NCBI GenBank assembly: GCA_001586965.3 | Contig: LUCW03000034.1 | Span: forward strand, 1-40,000 | Direction: 5' to 3' | Length of the DNA: 40,000 nucleotides | Source of the DNA: Sphaeroforma sirkka | Taxonomy: Eukaryota; Opisthokonta; Ichthyosporea; Ichthyophonida | Part shown: one piece after another, positions 1 through 40,000 of the stretch | Numbering within the stretch: position 1 is the first letter of the stretch | Layout: every line of letters begins with the position of its first letter | The notes under the pieces: generated by a model | The model's input: the letters and a program-made list of their open reading frames with translations, nothing else | Database searches by the model: none | What the model was told of the DNA's origin: nothing | Made by a program: the position numbers and the translations under genes

Positions 1-1
1 T

Positions 2-472
2 GTTGATATGTTTGCCGCAGAACATAACAAACAGGTTTCTGAATATAGGTCGTTGACTCATCCTAAAGGTGATGCATTTCAGCTTGACTTATCAAAGCAT
101 AATGCGTGGGCTAACCCACCTTGTCAACTTATCGCACAGTTGTTAAATTATGTTAATATTACTAAATCTACCATTACGCTGTGTTGTCCCTTACGTAACT
201 CCGACCCATGGATACGTGATTTAATTAATATGATTCAAGACGACCCTATTTATGTCGACCGTGAAACCGACACGTTCTTGTATCAGGGATCCTATTCTAT
301 TAAGAAGACGCCTTGGAAACACACCATTGTTTGTCGCATCGGTCCTGCAGGTACCACTAAGTGGAAACCCTCAACCGAATTCTTAGCTAAACTAGAGGAG
401 TCTAAAGAGTTTGAACAAAAGCTCAAGACTCGTACAACACATGCACCCAACAAGATTGTGAAGTCGAGGTAA
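2..472 (+). pseudogene. Retroelement pol fragment between RNase H and integrase (NPPC motif)
   Basis: The frame is open from the left edge to a TAA at 470-472. It starts with VDMFAAEHNKQVSEY and continues with WANPPCQLIAQLL and ITLCCPLRNSDPWIRDL. This pattern (D-L/M-F-A...N-x-Q, then an aromatic or Asn-Pro-Pro motif, then a hydrophobic strand and a PW motif) matches the segment that follows reverse transcriptase/RNase H in many Ty3/gypsy and DIRS-like polyproteins. There it resembles a degenerate N6-adenine methyltransferase fold with an NPPY/F motif (family knowledge). The Cys in place of the aromatic suggests no methylation activity (inference). The downstream integrase region lies in the same frame, so the stop probably arose by mutation in a single pol frame, although a natural break cannot be excluded. 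Confidence 0.6.
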
Positions 473-505
473 TGCCGATTGAAACGGCATTAGATCGTAA
501 AAAAC

Positions 506-1156
506 ATGGAACTAGCTAAGGCCATGGATCAAAGACTCAAAACTCTAAGAGAACCTGAAGCTCGCACTCAACTACTTAAAGCGCTGCTTAAAGAACAGCC
601 AGGAGTGGCGAAACAACTGAAGAAGATACTTCAACAATCCAATGTTGTCAATTATGTATCTCAGGACTCTACCCCTCCTGATACTGAGGTTGCCCTTTCC
701 AACAGGACTATGGTTCATCCAGCCAGCGTTACGCAGAATCTGACTGACTTAGAGGAGCTCGAAAGTAGAGTTAAAATTATACATAATTTAACGCATCGAG
801 CATATGAGCATACTTATAAAATGGCTATTCGTGCAGGGCTTGATCACCCGGCGCTGAAAGAAACCATACGTGAAGTATACCGACGCTGTACTGATTGTGA
901 AAAGAACCAGATCAAGCGATACGGTTGGGCACCCTAAAAAAGTGTGACAGAAGACCAACCGATGCGCCGAGTCATAGTCGATTTGGTTAAACCCCGCGAT
1001 CCAAGCATACTGGCGATGTATATATCTGTCATTTCTTATGTGTGGCTTCGGGCTATAACTCTGTTTTATGCAATACCGAACAAACGTCCACAAACAGTGG
1101 CAGAATTATGCTATCACGTCTTTAATGACTTCGGTTTCCCGAGTACTATGTTCTGA
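506..1156 (+). pseudogene. Integrase N-terminal zinc finger and start of catalytic core, interrupted
   Basis: The reading frame carries IIHNLTH ... LDHPALKETIREVYRRCTDC, a His-His-Cys-Cys retroviral-type integrase zinc finger. It is followed after an in-frame TAA at 935-937 by VIVDLVKP, which supplies the first catalytic Asp of the DDE triad. The frame closes at a TGA just after FGFPSTMF (1154-1156). There a one-base frameshift near 1152 moves the rest of the core (CSDNGSEF) into another frame. Its upstream half (506 to about 770) is a charged, helix-like linker with no motif I recognise. This is a decayed gene. Confidence 0.8.
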
Positions 1157-2249
1157 TAACGGTAGTGAGTTTTGTACCGACGTAATGGAGGCACTTATAC
1201 TACTCGTATCAGGCATGACCCATAGGCGTGGTGTTCCTTACAAACCTCAAACGCAGGGTGCAAATGAGACACGTCATAGAGAACTTAAGAAACTCTTGCG
1301 TACCGCACTAGACGACGTTGAGGATATGTGGCCTTATCATTTGAAATGGGTTCAGACTCAAATGAATAACTGCATGAATCCTCAAACTGGAACACTCCCG
1401 TTTCACTATTTCTTTGGCCGCTATAGTGAATTACAAGCAACGTTTGATAAAACTGCGCCCGAGAAACACGCTACCCCGTGGCTTCAAAAGATCGAGCATA
1501 TGCAGAACGTTGTTTACCCCTGTTTACTCGAGCACAAGAATCGCGTCCTACTTAAAGCGTATGACCGATGGAATAACACTAAGAACATTGTTCAGTTCAA
1601 AGTCGGCGATTACGTTAACATTATAAATCGAAACGCCAACGTTACCGAACTCTCTTCTAAGACGATAGGACCTTTTGTTATTTCCTACCATGATGAGAAG
1701 AGTGATACTTACGAAGTGAATAACATTGATGGTACTAGCGCAACCAATCTAGGCACTCACCGTATCCCTACCTCCGAACTCTCATTCGCTCGCTCATTTG
1801 ATTCTGATGTACCAGTTATGGAGTCACAAGTCAAAGATATAATTGACAAAACATCCGAAGACGGTTACACTTACTACAAGACCCGTTTCATGGATGGGAC
1901 AGTAGCTTGGCTAACCTCCGATGCATTTCGTGAATCTCGCGACTTTCTTCGTATCTTTAATAAGAAATGGAATAAGCGTTTACATAAGAACACACGAGAT
2001 AAACGAAAAGGGTTTCCTCAGGTGACTACAAACCCTGACGGATCTGAAATTCCCTATTTGCCACCTACTTCCTACGTGACTAAACTTTCTGATCTGCTTA
2101 TCAACAGTGCAGAAAATTGTTCAAACTTACTTACTAATGAAGAACAGCCTTTGGCTAATACCTTACCAAATAATAAACGTAAGGCGCCTACATCGGAAAT
2201 GGTTACTGGACCAAATACTAAACGACATAGAGTACAACATGAGTCTTGA
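1152..2249 (+). pseudogene. Integrase core 3' half, GPF module and chromodomain-like C-terminus (copy 1)
   Basis: The frame is open upstream of 1152 too, but the homologous part begins at CSDNGSEF, which holds the second catalytic Asp. PYKPQTQGANETRHREL follows and supplies the catalytic Glu. KFKVGDYVNI ... TIGPFVISYHDE is the GPY/F module. VKDIIDKTSEDGYTYYKTRF with MDGTVAWLTSDAF and FLRIFNKKW resembles a chromodomain (YxVRWxG, WEP, L..Y). The chain ends in a basic tail with PNNKRKAP and a TGA at 2247-2249. It must be joined to the upstream frame by correcting one frameshift. The fragment shares nearly all residues with the second copy at 2977-4028. Confidence 0.82.
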
Positions 2250-2377
2250 ACTCGTACATATAGGCACATACTTACTCGATAAGTCATGACCGAAACCGTT
2301 TTTTACTTTGGTTTTCGCTTTACCAACTAGATCGTATCTTAACGTACGTTCGTAGTTCTAAAAGCTACTGGGGGCTA

Positions 2378-2976
2378 TGTAGAAATACGGCCTCCGGTCA
2401 GTCTAAAATATCAAGATCAATTGAGATAATACATTGGTTTCTATTTGTATTTTAAATAATTTAGTACAAGCTCTTTTTCCAATATTTCCAAAGTGTTCTA
2501 AATTCACTTTGATGGCTCCAATAGCCTGAGTATTTGGTATGACTCATCTACTTGGACCTATTTGAGACATTAGTAGATGTAGGATATTATAAACTAAATT
2601 TTATAATCTCCGAACTACTACTTATAGATTTTGGTCCTCCCGCCAATCTCCAAAATCCAATAAGTCTTTTTTTTTTTTTTTTAACTTTTCTTCAGATGGA
2701 ACTTTTATTTATATCAGCTAATGTATTAACGTGACTTACGTTATTATGTCTATTTACAAATTAGGCAAGTGGTCATGAACATTTAGTACTTCTAGTGAAA
2801 ATTATTCAATAAAGAACAGCTAGAGGTACGCCCTGTGTGATCGAGGATATTTAGGCTCTTAACAAGAGGCAGTCCTGATCATTCTTACACAAGCTACCAC
2901 TGCTAAATCCTAACTGACTAAATTGTATTTTAGTTTAATATAGTTTGAAACCTAGTAATTTCCATCGAAGTTTACA
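2378..2976 (+). repeat. LTR copy 1 (about 599 bp)
   Basis: It starts TGTAGAAATACGG just after a G-rich tract (ACTGGGGGCTA) and ends GAAGTTTACA, giving TGTA...TACA inverted termini. A near-identical sequence with the same boundaries lies at 4142-4742. Position directly after the polypurine-like tract, the TG...CA ends and the exact repetition identify it as an LTR. It includes a 17-18 nt oligo-T run (about 2667-2683) that is interrupted and shorter in the second copy. Confidence 0.85.
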
Positions 2977-4028
2977 TATCAGGCATGACCCATAGGCGTG
3001 GTGTTCCGTACAAACCTCAAACGCAGGGTGCAAATGAGACACGTCATAGAGAACTTAAGAAACTCTTGCGTACCGCACTAGACGACGTTGAGGATATGTG
3101 GCCTTATCATTTGAAATGGGTTCAGACTCAAATGAATAACTGCATGAATCCTCAAACTGGAACACTCCCGTTTCACTATTTCTTTGGCCGCTATAGTGAA
3201 TTACAAGCAACGTTTGATAAAACTGCGCCCGAGAAACACGCTACCCCGTGGCTACAAAAGATCGAGCATATGCAGAACGTTGTTTACCCCTGTTTACTCG
3301 AGCACAAGAATCGCGTCCTACTTAAAGCGTATGACCGATGGAATAACACTAAGAACATTGTTCAGTTCAAAGTCGGCGATTACGTTAACATTATAAATCG
3401 AAACGCCAACGTTACCGAACTCTCTTCTAAGACGATAGGACCTTTTGTTATTTCCTACCATGATGAGAAGAGTGATACTTACGAAGTGAATAACATTGAT
3501 GGTACTAGCGCAACCAATCTAGGCACTCACCGTATCCCTACCTCAGAACTCTCATTCGCTCGCTCATTTGATTCTGATATACCAGTTATGGAGTCACAAG
3601 TCAAAGATATAATTGATAAAACATCCGAAGACGGTTACATTTACTACAAGACCCGTTTCATGGATGGGACAGTAGCTTGGCTAACCTCCGATGCATTTCG
3701 TGAATCTCGCGACTTTCTTCGTATCTTTAATAAGAAATGGAATAAGCGTTTACATAAGAACACACGAGATAAACGAAAAGGGTTTCCTCAGGTGACTACA
3801 AACCCTGACGGATCTGAAATTTCCTATTTGCCACCTACTTCCTACGTGACTAAACTTTCTGATCTGCTTACCAACAGTGCAGAAAATTGTTCAAACTTAC
3901 CTAATGAAGAACAGCCTTTGGCTATTACCTTACCAAATAATAAACGTAAGGCGCCTACATCGGAAATGGTTACTGGACCAAATACTAAACGACATAGTAC
4001 AACACGAGTCTTGAACTCGTACATATAG
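2977..4028 (+). pseudogene. Integrase 3' fragment, copy 2 (truncated at its 5' end)
   Basis: It repeats copy 1 from position 1207 on (offset 1,770 bp). It begins directly after the LTR end at TATCAGGCATG, so it lacks the zinc finger and the first two catalytic Asp residues but keeps the Glu region, the GPF module and the chromodomain-like tail. Translation from the ATG at 2985 gives 347 codons. Differences from copy 1 are few (for example V to I, T to I and P to S changes, and loss of one codon near 3900). The end differs through a small indel, giving RVLNSYI instead of RVQHES. It cannot encode an active integrase. Confidence 0.82.
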
Positions 4029-4141
4029 GCACATACTTACTAGATAAGTCATGACCGAAGCCTTTTTTACTTTGGTTTTCGCTTTACCAACTAGATCGTA
4101 TCTTAACGTACGTTCGTAGTTCTAAAAGCTACTGGGGGCTA

Positions 4142-4742
4142 TGTAGAAATACGGCCTCCGGCCAGTCTAAAATATCAAGATCAATTGAGATAATACATTG
4201 GTTTTGTTTGTATTTTTAAATAATTTAGTACAAGCTCTTTTTTCCAATATTTCCAAAGTGTTCTAAATTTACTTTGATGGCTCCAATAGCCTGAGTATTT
4301 GGTATGACTGATCTACTTGGACCTATTTGAGACATTAGTAGATGTAGGATATTATAAACTAAATTTTATAATCTCCGAACTACTACTTATAGATTTTGGT
4401 CCTCCCGCCAATCTCCAAAATCCAATAAGTCTTTTTTTTCCTTTTTTTTAACTTTTCTTCAGATGGAACTTTATTTATATCAGCTAATGTATTAACGTGA
4501 CTTACGTTATTATGTCTATTTACAAATTAGGCAAGTGGTCATGAACACTTAGTACTTCTAGTGAAAATTATTCAATAAAGAACAGCTAGAGGTACGCCCT
4601 GTGTGATCGAGGATATTTAGGCTCTTAACAAGAGGCAGTCCCGATCATTCTTACACAAGCTACCACTGCTAAATCCTAACTGACTAAATTGTATTTTAGT
4701 TTAATATAGTTTGAAACCTAGTAATTTTCATTGAAATTTACA
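4142..4742 (+). repeat. LTR copy 2 (about 601 bp)
   Basis: It begins TGTAGAAATACGG after the same G-rich tract (about 4123-4141) and ends GAAATTTACA at 4742, after which unrelated sequence begins. It differs from LTR 1 by scattered substitutions and homopolymer changes only, so the duplication is fairly young. The 5' flank of the whole element is outside the window, so the target-site duplication cannot be tested. Confidence 0.85.
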
Positions 4743-4927
4743 GAACAACCCTGCTAGGTAAAATACCTGGATTTCTTGTCACCTACAACAAAGATCAATA
4801 TGAATTCTACAGGGAAGACGACCTCATCACCGCTGCCTCAACAACACAACCACTCTCCAAGATTAGATGGGCGGATAAAGAGTCAGCATCTCATCAATCT
4901 GTTAAGCAGTTAACAATTATTTTGTAA
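4743..4927 (+). pseudogene. Unidentified open frame abutting the LTR
   Basis: A frame open from the LTR boundary to a TAA at 4925-4927 reads LGKIPGFLVTYNKDQYEFYR ... LSKIRWADKESASHQSVKQL. It has no ATG at its start and more balanced base composition than the AT-rich sequence after it. It may be the remains of the sequence into which the element inserted, perhaps another transposon. I do not recognise a family, and a chance open frame of about 60 codons is possible. Confidence 0.25.
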
Positions 4928-7425
4928 ACTGACTATATGTCATTCTAAATGTATTAGCAAACAGACCCTCTTGAATCAGCTTGCTTGCAATCTGTGTGAA
5001 AGACTTTCGGACTCTGACTATCATCGCTTTTTGGTGGCTTGCTATATTTGATATAAAAACGTTAACGATAGCTACCATAAGGCCGCGTGCATGTAACTGT
5101 CTAATAGCCATAGTGACTGCACTAGTACACAAGCATCCATATGCGTATATATGTGGTGTAGTGTTTGTGTGCAACATTTTGTGTTCAGTTCGTAGAAAAA
5201 CAACATCCATCTACCAATAGAAAATGATAAAAAAAATCTAATCAGAAATTGGCGGGAAAGGTGTATAATTTTATTAAATTTTACGGGAACTGTATTATTA
5301 GCCGGTCCTATTTTACTGCTGTCCCAAACGATTCTGAGTCTGACCAGTGGATATTCAATCTTGATTTCTTGATTGAGTAAAAAAAATCTTGATCCGTTAG
5401 TACTCGCCCTAATCTGATTTTTATTTATATAATACATATATTCTAAAAAAGTATTCAAATAGAAAGTATTAGAATCGTAGGTAGCGTGTGTAGGTGGCTC
5501 TATTTATGGTAGTTTCAAGATTTCTCTATAAATAATATCCTGAAAATTATTAATCGTGATGAACTATTTATGATGATGTCAGTGCAGAGTCATCAGTTAT
5601 GTCACACACATGATTCTGACATACATATTTAGGTTTTTGTTTTGAAAAAAAAAAGCGTACAAAAATATGTAAAAGGAAAACTGAGCTCAATCCGTTGATA
5701 ATATACAGAATAAAAGTGGAACGTGAACGTATACTGATTCGTTTTGAAAACGTTAAGAAGTTTTCATAGGCCAAAATAGAAAACGAAATTTTAACGAAAT
5801 GGACTATAGGGCAAATAGTGACCAATGATTATTGAGTATACAAAACAGTGATTTCGACTGACAGTCGGGCCCACCGGGTTTTTATGACAAATTGAAGGCC
5901 TGGAAACTAGGGCTATATACAGAATAAAAGTTGAACGGAAACGTTTACTGATTCATTTTGTAAAAGCTAGAACGGGAAACTGAATGAGGTTAGAAGGAAA
6001 GGCTTCGCTTTCTAAATGGAATTAGACAGCTCCGATTATCTTTTTTTTTAAATGACTTATTCTGAAAAATAAAATAAAATAGCTATTTTGGAACCACTCC
6101 CAATTTTATTAGTCATAAAGACGTTTCTCTATTTACTCTAGTTTTTTTAGACTACATAATAAGAGTCGCAGGCTTGCAGCCGCAAACATTTATCGATGGG
6201 ATTTCGACTTTTAAAATTCATTGGCCTATTTGTTTTTATTTGTACATATTGACATGTTTGAGACGTTTTCAATAAATACATAAATAACCACTGTACGAAA
6301 ATATTTCACACAACGACAACTGACAAAACACATGATGACACAAGAAGAGAAGAGACTGAATTAGAGAGAACTTCAGAAGCCAGACTAGCCAGTAGCCAGC
6401 CAATGTCAGGCTTATTTATAGACTGCCACAGTCCCAGCCAGCCAGCCAGCCAGCCAGGAGCCCATCATATTTACGCCAAGCCCGAGGGCTGGCGGCTTGG
6501 CGCCTGGCAGTCGCCAAAGCCCAAAGTTCTATTTTACTCTAAAAAAACGATGATGTGTATAAAGAAAACATTTTCATTTTTGCGCTCAACGTTTATAACG
6601 AGATGGCCCTTTTGTTGTCATCATGCGTGCATATTCAGACCCCTCACGTCCAAAGTGTTTCTGGTTGTTCCCAGTAATGGGCCTGTTAAATATGTACAGT
6701 AGATATGTTCCTTTTGTCCCAGTCTTTAAAGTTTATAAATCAAATATATAAGCGTCAACTTTAATTGTACCTTTTTAACGGATTGAGGCTTAGACTGCCA
6801 GAGTGCCAGAGTGCCAGTGTTGAGTGTGCTTCCTCCCCATTCGGCCAATCCCCAATCCTCAATCCCAATTCCCAATTCCCAATTCCCCATACATACCTTC
6901 ATCTGGGCTGTGTCATTAACTCGCAGTGTGTGTTGGACTTGGGAGTCTGGGAATCTGTCAGTCTGGGACTGTCCGTGAGCCATGGGGGATAACTGGAGTG
7001 TTTCTGTTTAATTATCTGGAACATATCTTTGTAAAGGACATTCGGTGAATACCCCACACTGAATTGGTGAAATAAAGCCACATTTCTTACTCTTAAGGTT
7101 TAACAGAGCACGAGTACTTAATACTTTAGTCATTACAGTGATTGCACCCAACGATAGTGCGAATAAGCGTCCATAGCTCTGTACATATCAGTGTATCCAA
7201 TACATCTAGAGTGCAAAGTTAATAGGATTCAGATATACTCTCGCTCTCTCTCTCTCTACTCTTTCGGTGTAGAGGGAGACAACGGAAAATAACAATTGGT
7301 TTGGGTTGTACACATTGCACAGCTGATCCTCACCTTTTAAACAAATTTTTGAATGGATTTATACATAGCAGATTAAATATCACTAGACAAGTAGACATTA
7401 GCGCATAAGAACCTGTCTCCCAGAT
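4928..7425. other. AT-rich intergenic region upstream of the bHLHZ gene
   Basis: No convincing gene was seen on either strand. It holds a 52-bp imperfect direct repeat (about 5702-5753 and 5917-5968), an AGCC-type tetranucleotide run (about 6439-6459), short tandem copies of GCCAGAGT (about 6798-6820), C/T-rich repeats of CCCAATT (about 6845-6890), and a (CT)n run (about 7241-7257). The last 500 bases should contain the promoter and 5' UTR of the bHLHZ gene. An in-frame TAG at 7399-7401 precedes its ATG. Confidence 0.5.
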
Positions 7426-17125
<9,700 letters not shown>

Positions 17126-17158
17126 TGCAAGAACAAGTCACATTAACAGATAAATATA

Positions 17159-17282
17159 AAACGCTTAAAATAGATAGGTACGTGAAAATTGAACGTTTAA
17201 AATAGATAGGTACGTGAAAATTGAACGCTTAAAATAGATAGGTACGTAAAAGTTGAACGCTTAAAATAGATAGGTACGTGAT
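17159..17282 (+). repeat. 33-bp tandem repeat, about 4 copies
   Basis: The unit is ACGCTTAAAATAGATAGGTA plus CGTGAAAATTGA, repeated from just after the bHLHZ stop codon. It would lie in the 3' UTR or just downstream. Confidence 0.88.
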
Positions 17283-17704
17283 GGCCCGCAGTTGAATACG
17301 AGTTAATCTCTTCCTTTAGTTCTAGAGGAAAATCCCTCAATCCAGGTATTACAGGTGTGTCCCATCCGCTTCAGTGTGCTGCGCCCTTACGTTATCTTGG
17401 ATAGCACTGGGCGTTCTGCTTGTGGAAGAGGAAGAGAGAGAGAGAGAGAGAGAAGAGAGAGATAGAGAGATAGAGAGAGAGAGAGAGCGACCGCTGTGTA
17501 CGCGTATTGAATGGTCTCATTAGAGTTAGTTAGTTCTGGGTTGAGTGTGAGTGACGTTAAAGGGGAAGGGGCTAGTGTATTGTTAACCACCTGCAATATC
17601 TTAATTCTTGTGCGTGGTTGTGTGAAGGCCTGCAGCTTTCAGATTATAACGCAAATCCGTACGTGTAGTGGGGAAGTCCGCCGCGGTCAAGGCACACAGT
17701 ACTT

Positions 17705-17945
17705 TTAGTATGACAGCCAGTAGATGTCTGAATAGGCACTAATATATATATATGAACCCATCCGTTCTTATCTTTTCTCGATGTAGTATGATAGCCAATG
17801 GATGTCTGAATAGGTACTAATATATATATATATATGAACCCATCCGTTCTTATCTTTTCTCGATGTAGTATGATAGCCAGTGGATGTCTGAATAGGCACT
17901 AATATATATATATATATGAACCCATCCGTTCGTATCTTTTCGATT
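17705..17945 (+). repeat. Roughly 80-bp tandem repeat, 3 copies
   Basis: The unit contains GATAGCCAGTGGATGTCTGA, an internal (TA)n of variable length, and ATGAACCCATCCGTTCTTAT. Copies differ mainly in the TA length and near the last boundary. Confidence 0.9.
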
Positions 17946-18361
17946 ACAAACCCTAAGAACCCTATAACAGATATCTGCAATTGGACAAACGGACCACTGT
18001 TATGTTCATATCATCTGATATTGGATTTATATTAGTTTTTTTTTAAACATGAGTGGCTGAAGAAACAGGTGCATGGCCTTGGGATGCGCCAATAAAAACA
18101 AAAAACCAATCGATCTAGTATTTCTGGAGCCCGCTTTGTACTTATCGTATTGCTTAAATAAATTGCAAGTTTCGAAACGAAGGTCCACACGTAAGATTTA
18201 ATTTCTAACATAGGAAACCAAGAGTTTAGGGTCTCAGGGTTTTGACATTAGTGTCTTGACACAGGTACCCAAGACGGCTTATTCACTAAACGTAAAAAAG
18301 GTCAGCCTGAGGTTGATGAACACATACTCACACCATCAGGCCCACCTTCAGTCTCGGAAGG

Positions 18362-18894
18362 TATCGAACTGTTAGATTAATATGCGTTCACATAGGGTTT
18401 CAGGGTTAAGAATTTATGACTGCTGGCAGGAGATGCCACTCCCTCGTTTACCATCGCAGAACAGACCCATACTTTGTCAACTAAGCTTTACTACTACAAC
18501 ACAGTTTGCAGTTTGTTAACCATCATATAGCAGACTCATACTTAGCCAACTACTATCGAACTGTTAGATTAATATGCGTTCACATAGGGTTTCAGGGTTA
18601 AGAATTTATGACTGCTGGCAGGAGATGCCACTCCCTCGTTCACCATCGCATAACAGACCCATACTTAGTCAACTAAGCTTTACTACTACAACACAGTTTG
18701 CAGTTTGTTAACCATCATATAGCAGACTCATACTTAGCCAACTACTATCGAACTGTTAGATTAATATGCGTTCACATAGGGTTTCAGGGTTTTAAGAATT
18801 TATGACTGCTGGCAGGAGATGCCACTCCCTCGTTCACCATCGCATAACAGGCCCATACTTAACCAGCTAAGCTTTGCTACTGCAACACAGTTTG
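18362..18894 (+). repeat. 192-bp tandem repeat, 2.8 copies
   Basis: TATCGAACTGTTAGATTAAT begins units at 18362, 18554 and 18746. Each contains CACATAGGGTTTCAGGGTTA and GGCAGGAGATGCCACTCCCT. Copies are nearly identical, and the third ends near CACAGTTTGCC. The complex unit is not a microsatellite and no coding frame is conserved. Confidence 0.92.
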
Positions 18895-19346
18895 CCATGC
18901 CTATTTGTATTAGTATCACTGGTACAATCGACTAAACCTATCTGTGATGACGTGATCAGTAGTGCGCAGTACAGCCGAGGGCGCTATTCAGATAGCTATG
19001 AGACTTGGCCGGGGTGTGATGTGCATACGGGGACGTATTCTGTGAGTAGACCCAACGGTACCGAACTGACCGATTTTTTTTGGGGGGGTTTAGGAGGGTT
19101 TTGGGGTTCTGGGATTAGCTAAACATTAGAACCCTAGGTAGTTTTTGGACTTATATCACCGAGTAGTTTCGCATTTAGCACTGGACTAGGATCACCTGAG
19201 TAGTGAAGCAACCGCTGCTTCTTCATCTTGTATTTACCAGTAAAATCAACTCACTATACTATTTATAACAGACCAACACAACGCCCACCATGACATAGTA
19301 TTAGTAGTATTTAGCAAGACAGCTTAGCTTCAGCATCGAAAGGCCA

Positions 19347-19352
19347 TTTATT
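19347..19352 (-). promoter_or_regulatory. Candidate polyadenylation signal of DOP1
   Basis: AATAAA on the minus strand lies 58 nt after the DOP1 stop codon, in the context GGCTAAATAAATGGCC. Position and hexamer fit a eukaryotic poly(A) signal; there is no transcript evidence. Confidence 0.5.
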
Positions 19353-19409
19353 TAGCCTTGTCAAGACATCAAAAAGGCCACTAAATCCACTTCAACCACC
19401 AGCTCAGCC

Positions 19410-39871
<20,462 letters not shown>

Positions 39872-40000
39872 CTGCACCAAAAAAAAGGACCAGTGCAAAG
39901 TGAACAGGAGAAGGAAGGGACAAGACAGGTGAGATGAAAAGGAAAAGAAACCCGCACACGCGCGCGAAGCACAATACACGCGCAAGTGATCACGTTGCAA

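Larger units (their letters stand above)
1..2976 (+). mobile_element. Ty3/gypsy-type LTR retrotransposon, 3' part (left end outside window)
   Basis: In order it holds a pol domain with an NPPC motif (2-472), the integrase zinc finger (about 776-909), the integrase core (about 950-1300), a GPF module and chromodomain-like tail (about 1590-2000), a 3' untranslated stretch with a G-rich polypurine-like tract (about 2359-2377), and an LTR (2378-2976). Integrase plus GPF plus chromodomain-like order is typical of Ty3/gypsy chromoviruses (family knowledge). Gag, protease and reverse transcriptase would lie left of the window. Stops at 470-472 and 935-937 and a frameshift near 1152 show that this copy is no longer autonomous. 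Confidence 0.85.
17126..19409. other. Intergenic region between the converging bHLHZ and DOP1 genes
   Basis: It contains three tandem arrays listed separately, a (GA)n run (about 17429-17488), and otherwise unremarkable sequence. I see no gene. Both genes end into this interval, so it should hold both polyadenylation sites. Confidence 0.6.

Noticed and set aside
6403-6702. A 99-codon plus-strand open frame starting MSGLFIDCH
   Set aside because: Overlaps the AGCC repeat, has no recognisable domain and no splice context.

Overview
This is eukaryotic nuclear DNA: intron-rich genes with GT-AG introns, very dense microsatellites and minisatellites, and a decayed LTR retrotransposon. Two long spliced genes can be rebuilt from the sequence. 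One is a Myc/Max-type bHLH-leucine-zipper gene and the other is DOP1/Dopey. With metazoan-style gene content, many introns and plant-like (TTTAGGG/TTTTAGGG) short repeats, a unicellular holozoan such as an ichthyosporean (Sphaeroforma-like) is the best guess. That assignment is an inference.

Layout. Positions 1-4742 hold the 3' part of a Ty3/gypsy-type element: a domain with an NPPC motif, then integrase with zinc finger, DDE core, GPF module and a chromodomain-like tail. It is followed by an LTR of about 600 bp, a second copy of the integrase 3' part, and a second LTR. The first integrase copy is broken by stops and a frameshift. Positions 4743-4927 hold an unidentified short open frame, and 4928-7425 is AT-rich intergenic sequence. 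Positions 7426-17125 (+) hold a seven-exon bHLHZ gene of 632 codons. Its introns carry a 2 kb TA/TAA/CA tract, a 71-bp minisatellite and a 1.7 kb TG tract. Positions 17126-19409 are intergenic with three minisatellites. Positions 19410-39871 (-) hold 25 exons coding for the C-terminal 1,531 residues of DOP1; the 5' end of the gene lies beyond the right edge. The two genes converge.

The two reconstructions support themselves. Every intron is GT-AG and every donor phase matches the next acceptor phase. The frame stays open end to end, and key motifs (KVVVLKKAT in the bHLHZ; LFMD, NIFSSQ, LLRMSEQHL in DOP1) appear across or beside splice junctions.

The most unusual pattern is in the DOP1 introns. 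Several tandem repeats or single duplications copy the 3' end of the exon just upstream together with its splice donor (near 20.5, 24.0-24.6, 29.5-30.0, 34.3, 36.1-36.6, 37.0 and 37.7 kb). The introns are therefore littered with decoy donors. No toxin, CRISPR, rRNA or tRNA feature was seen.
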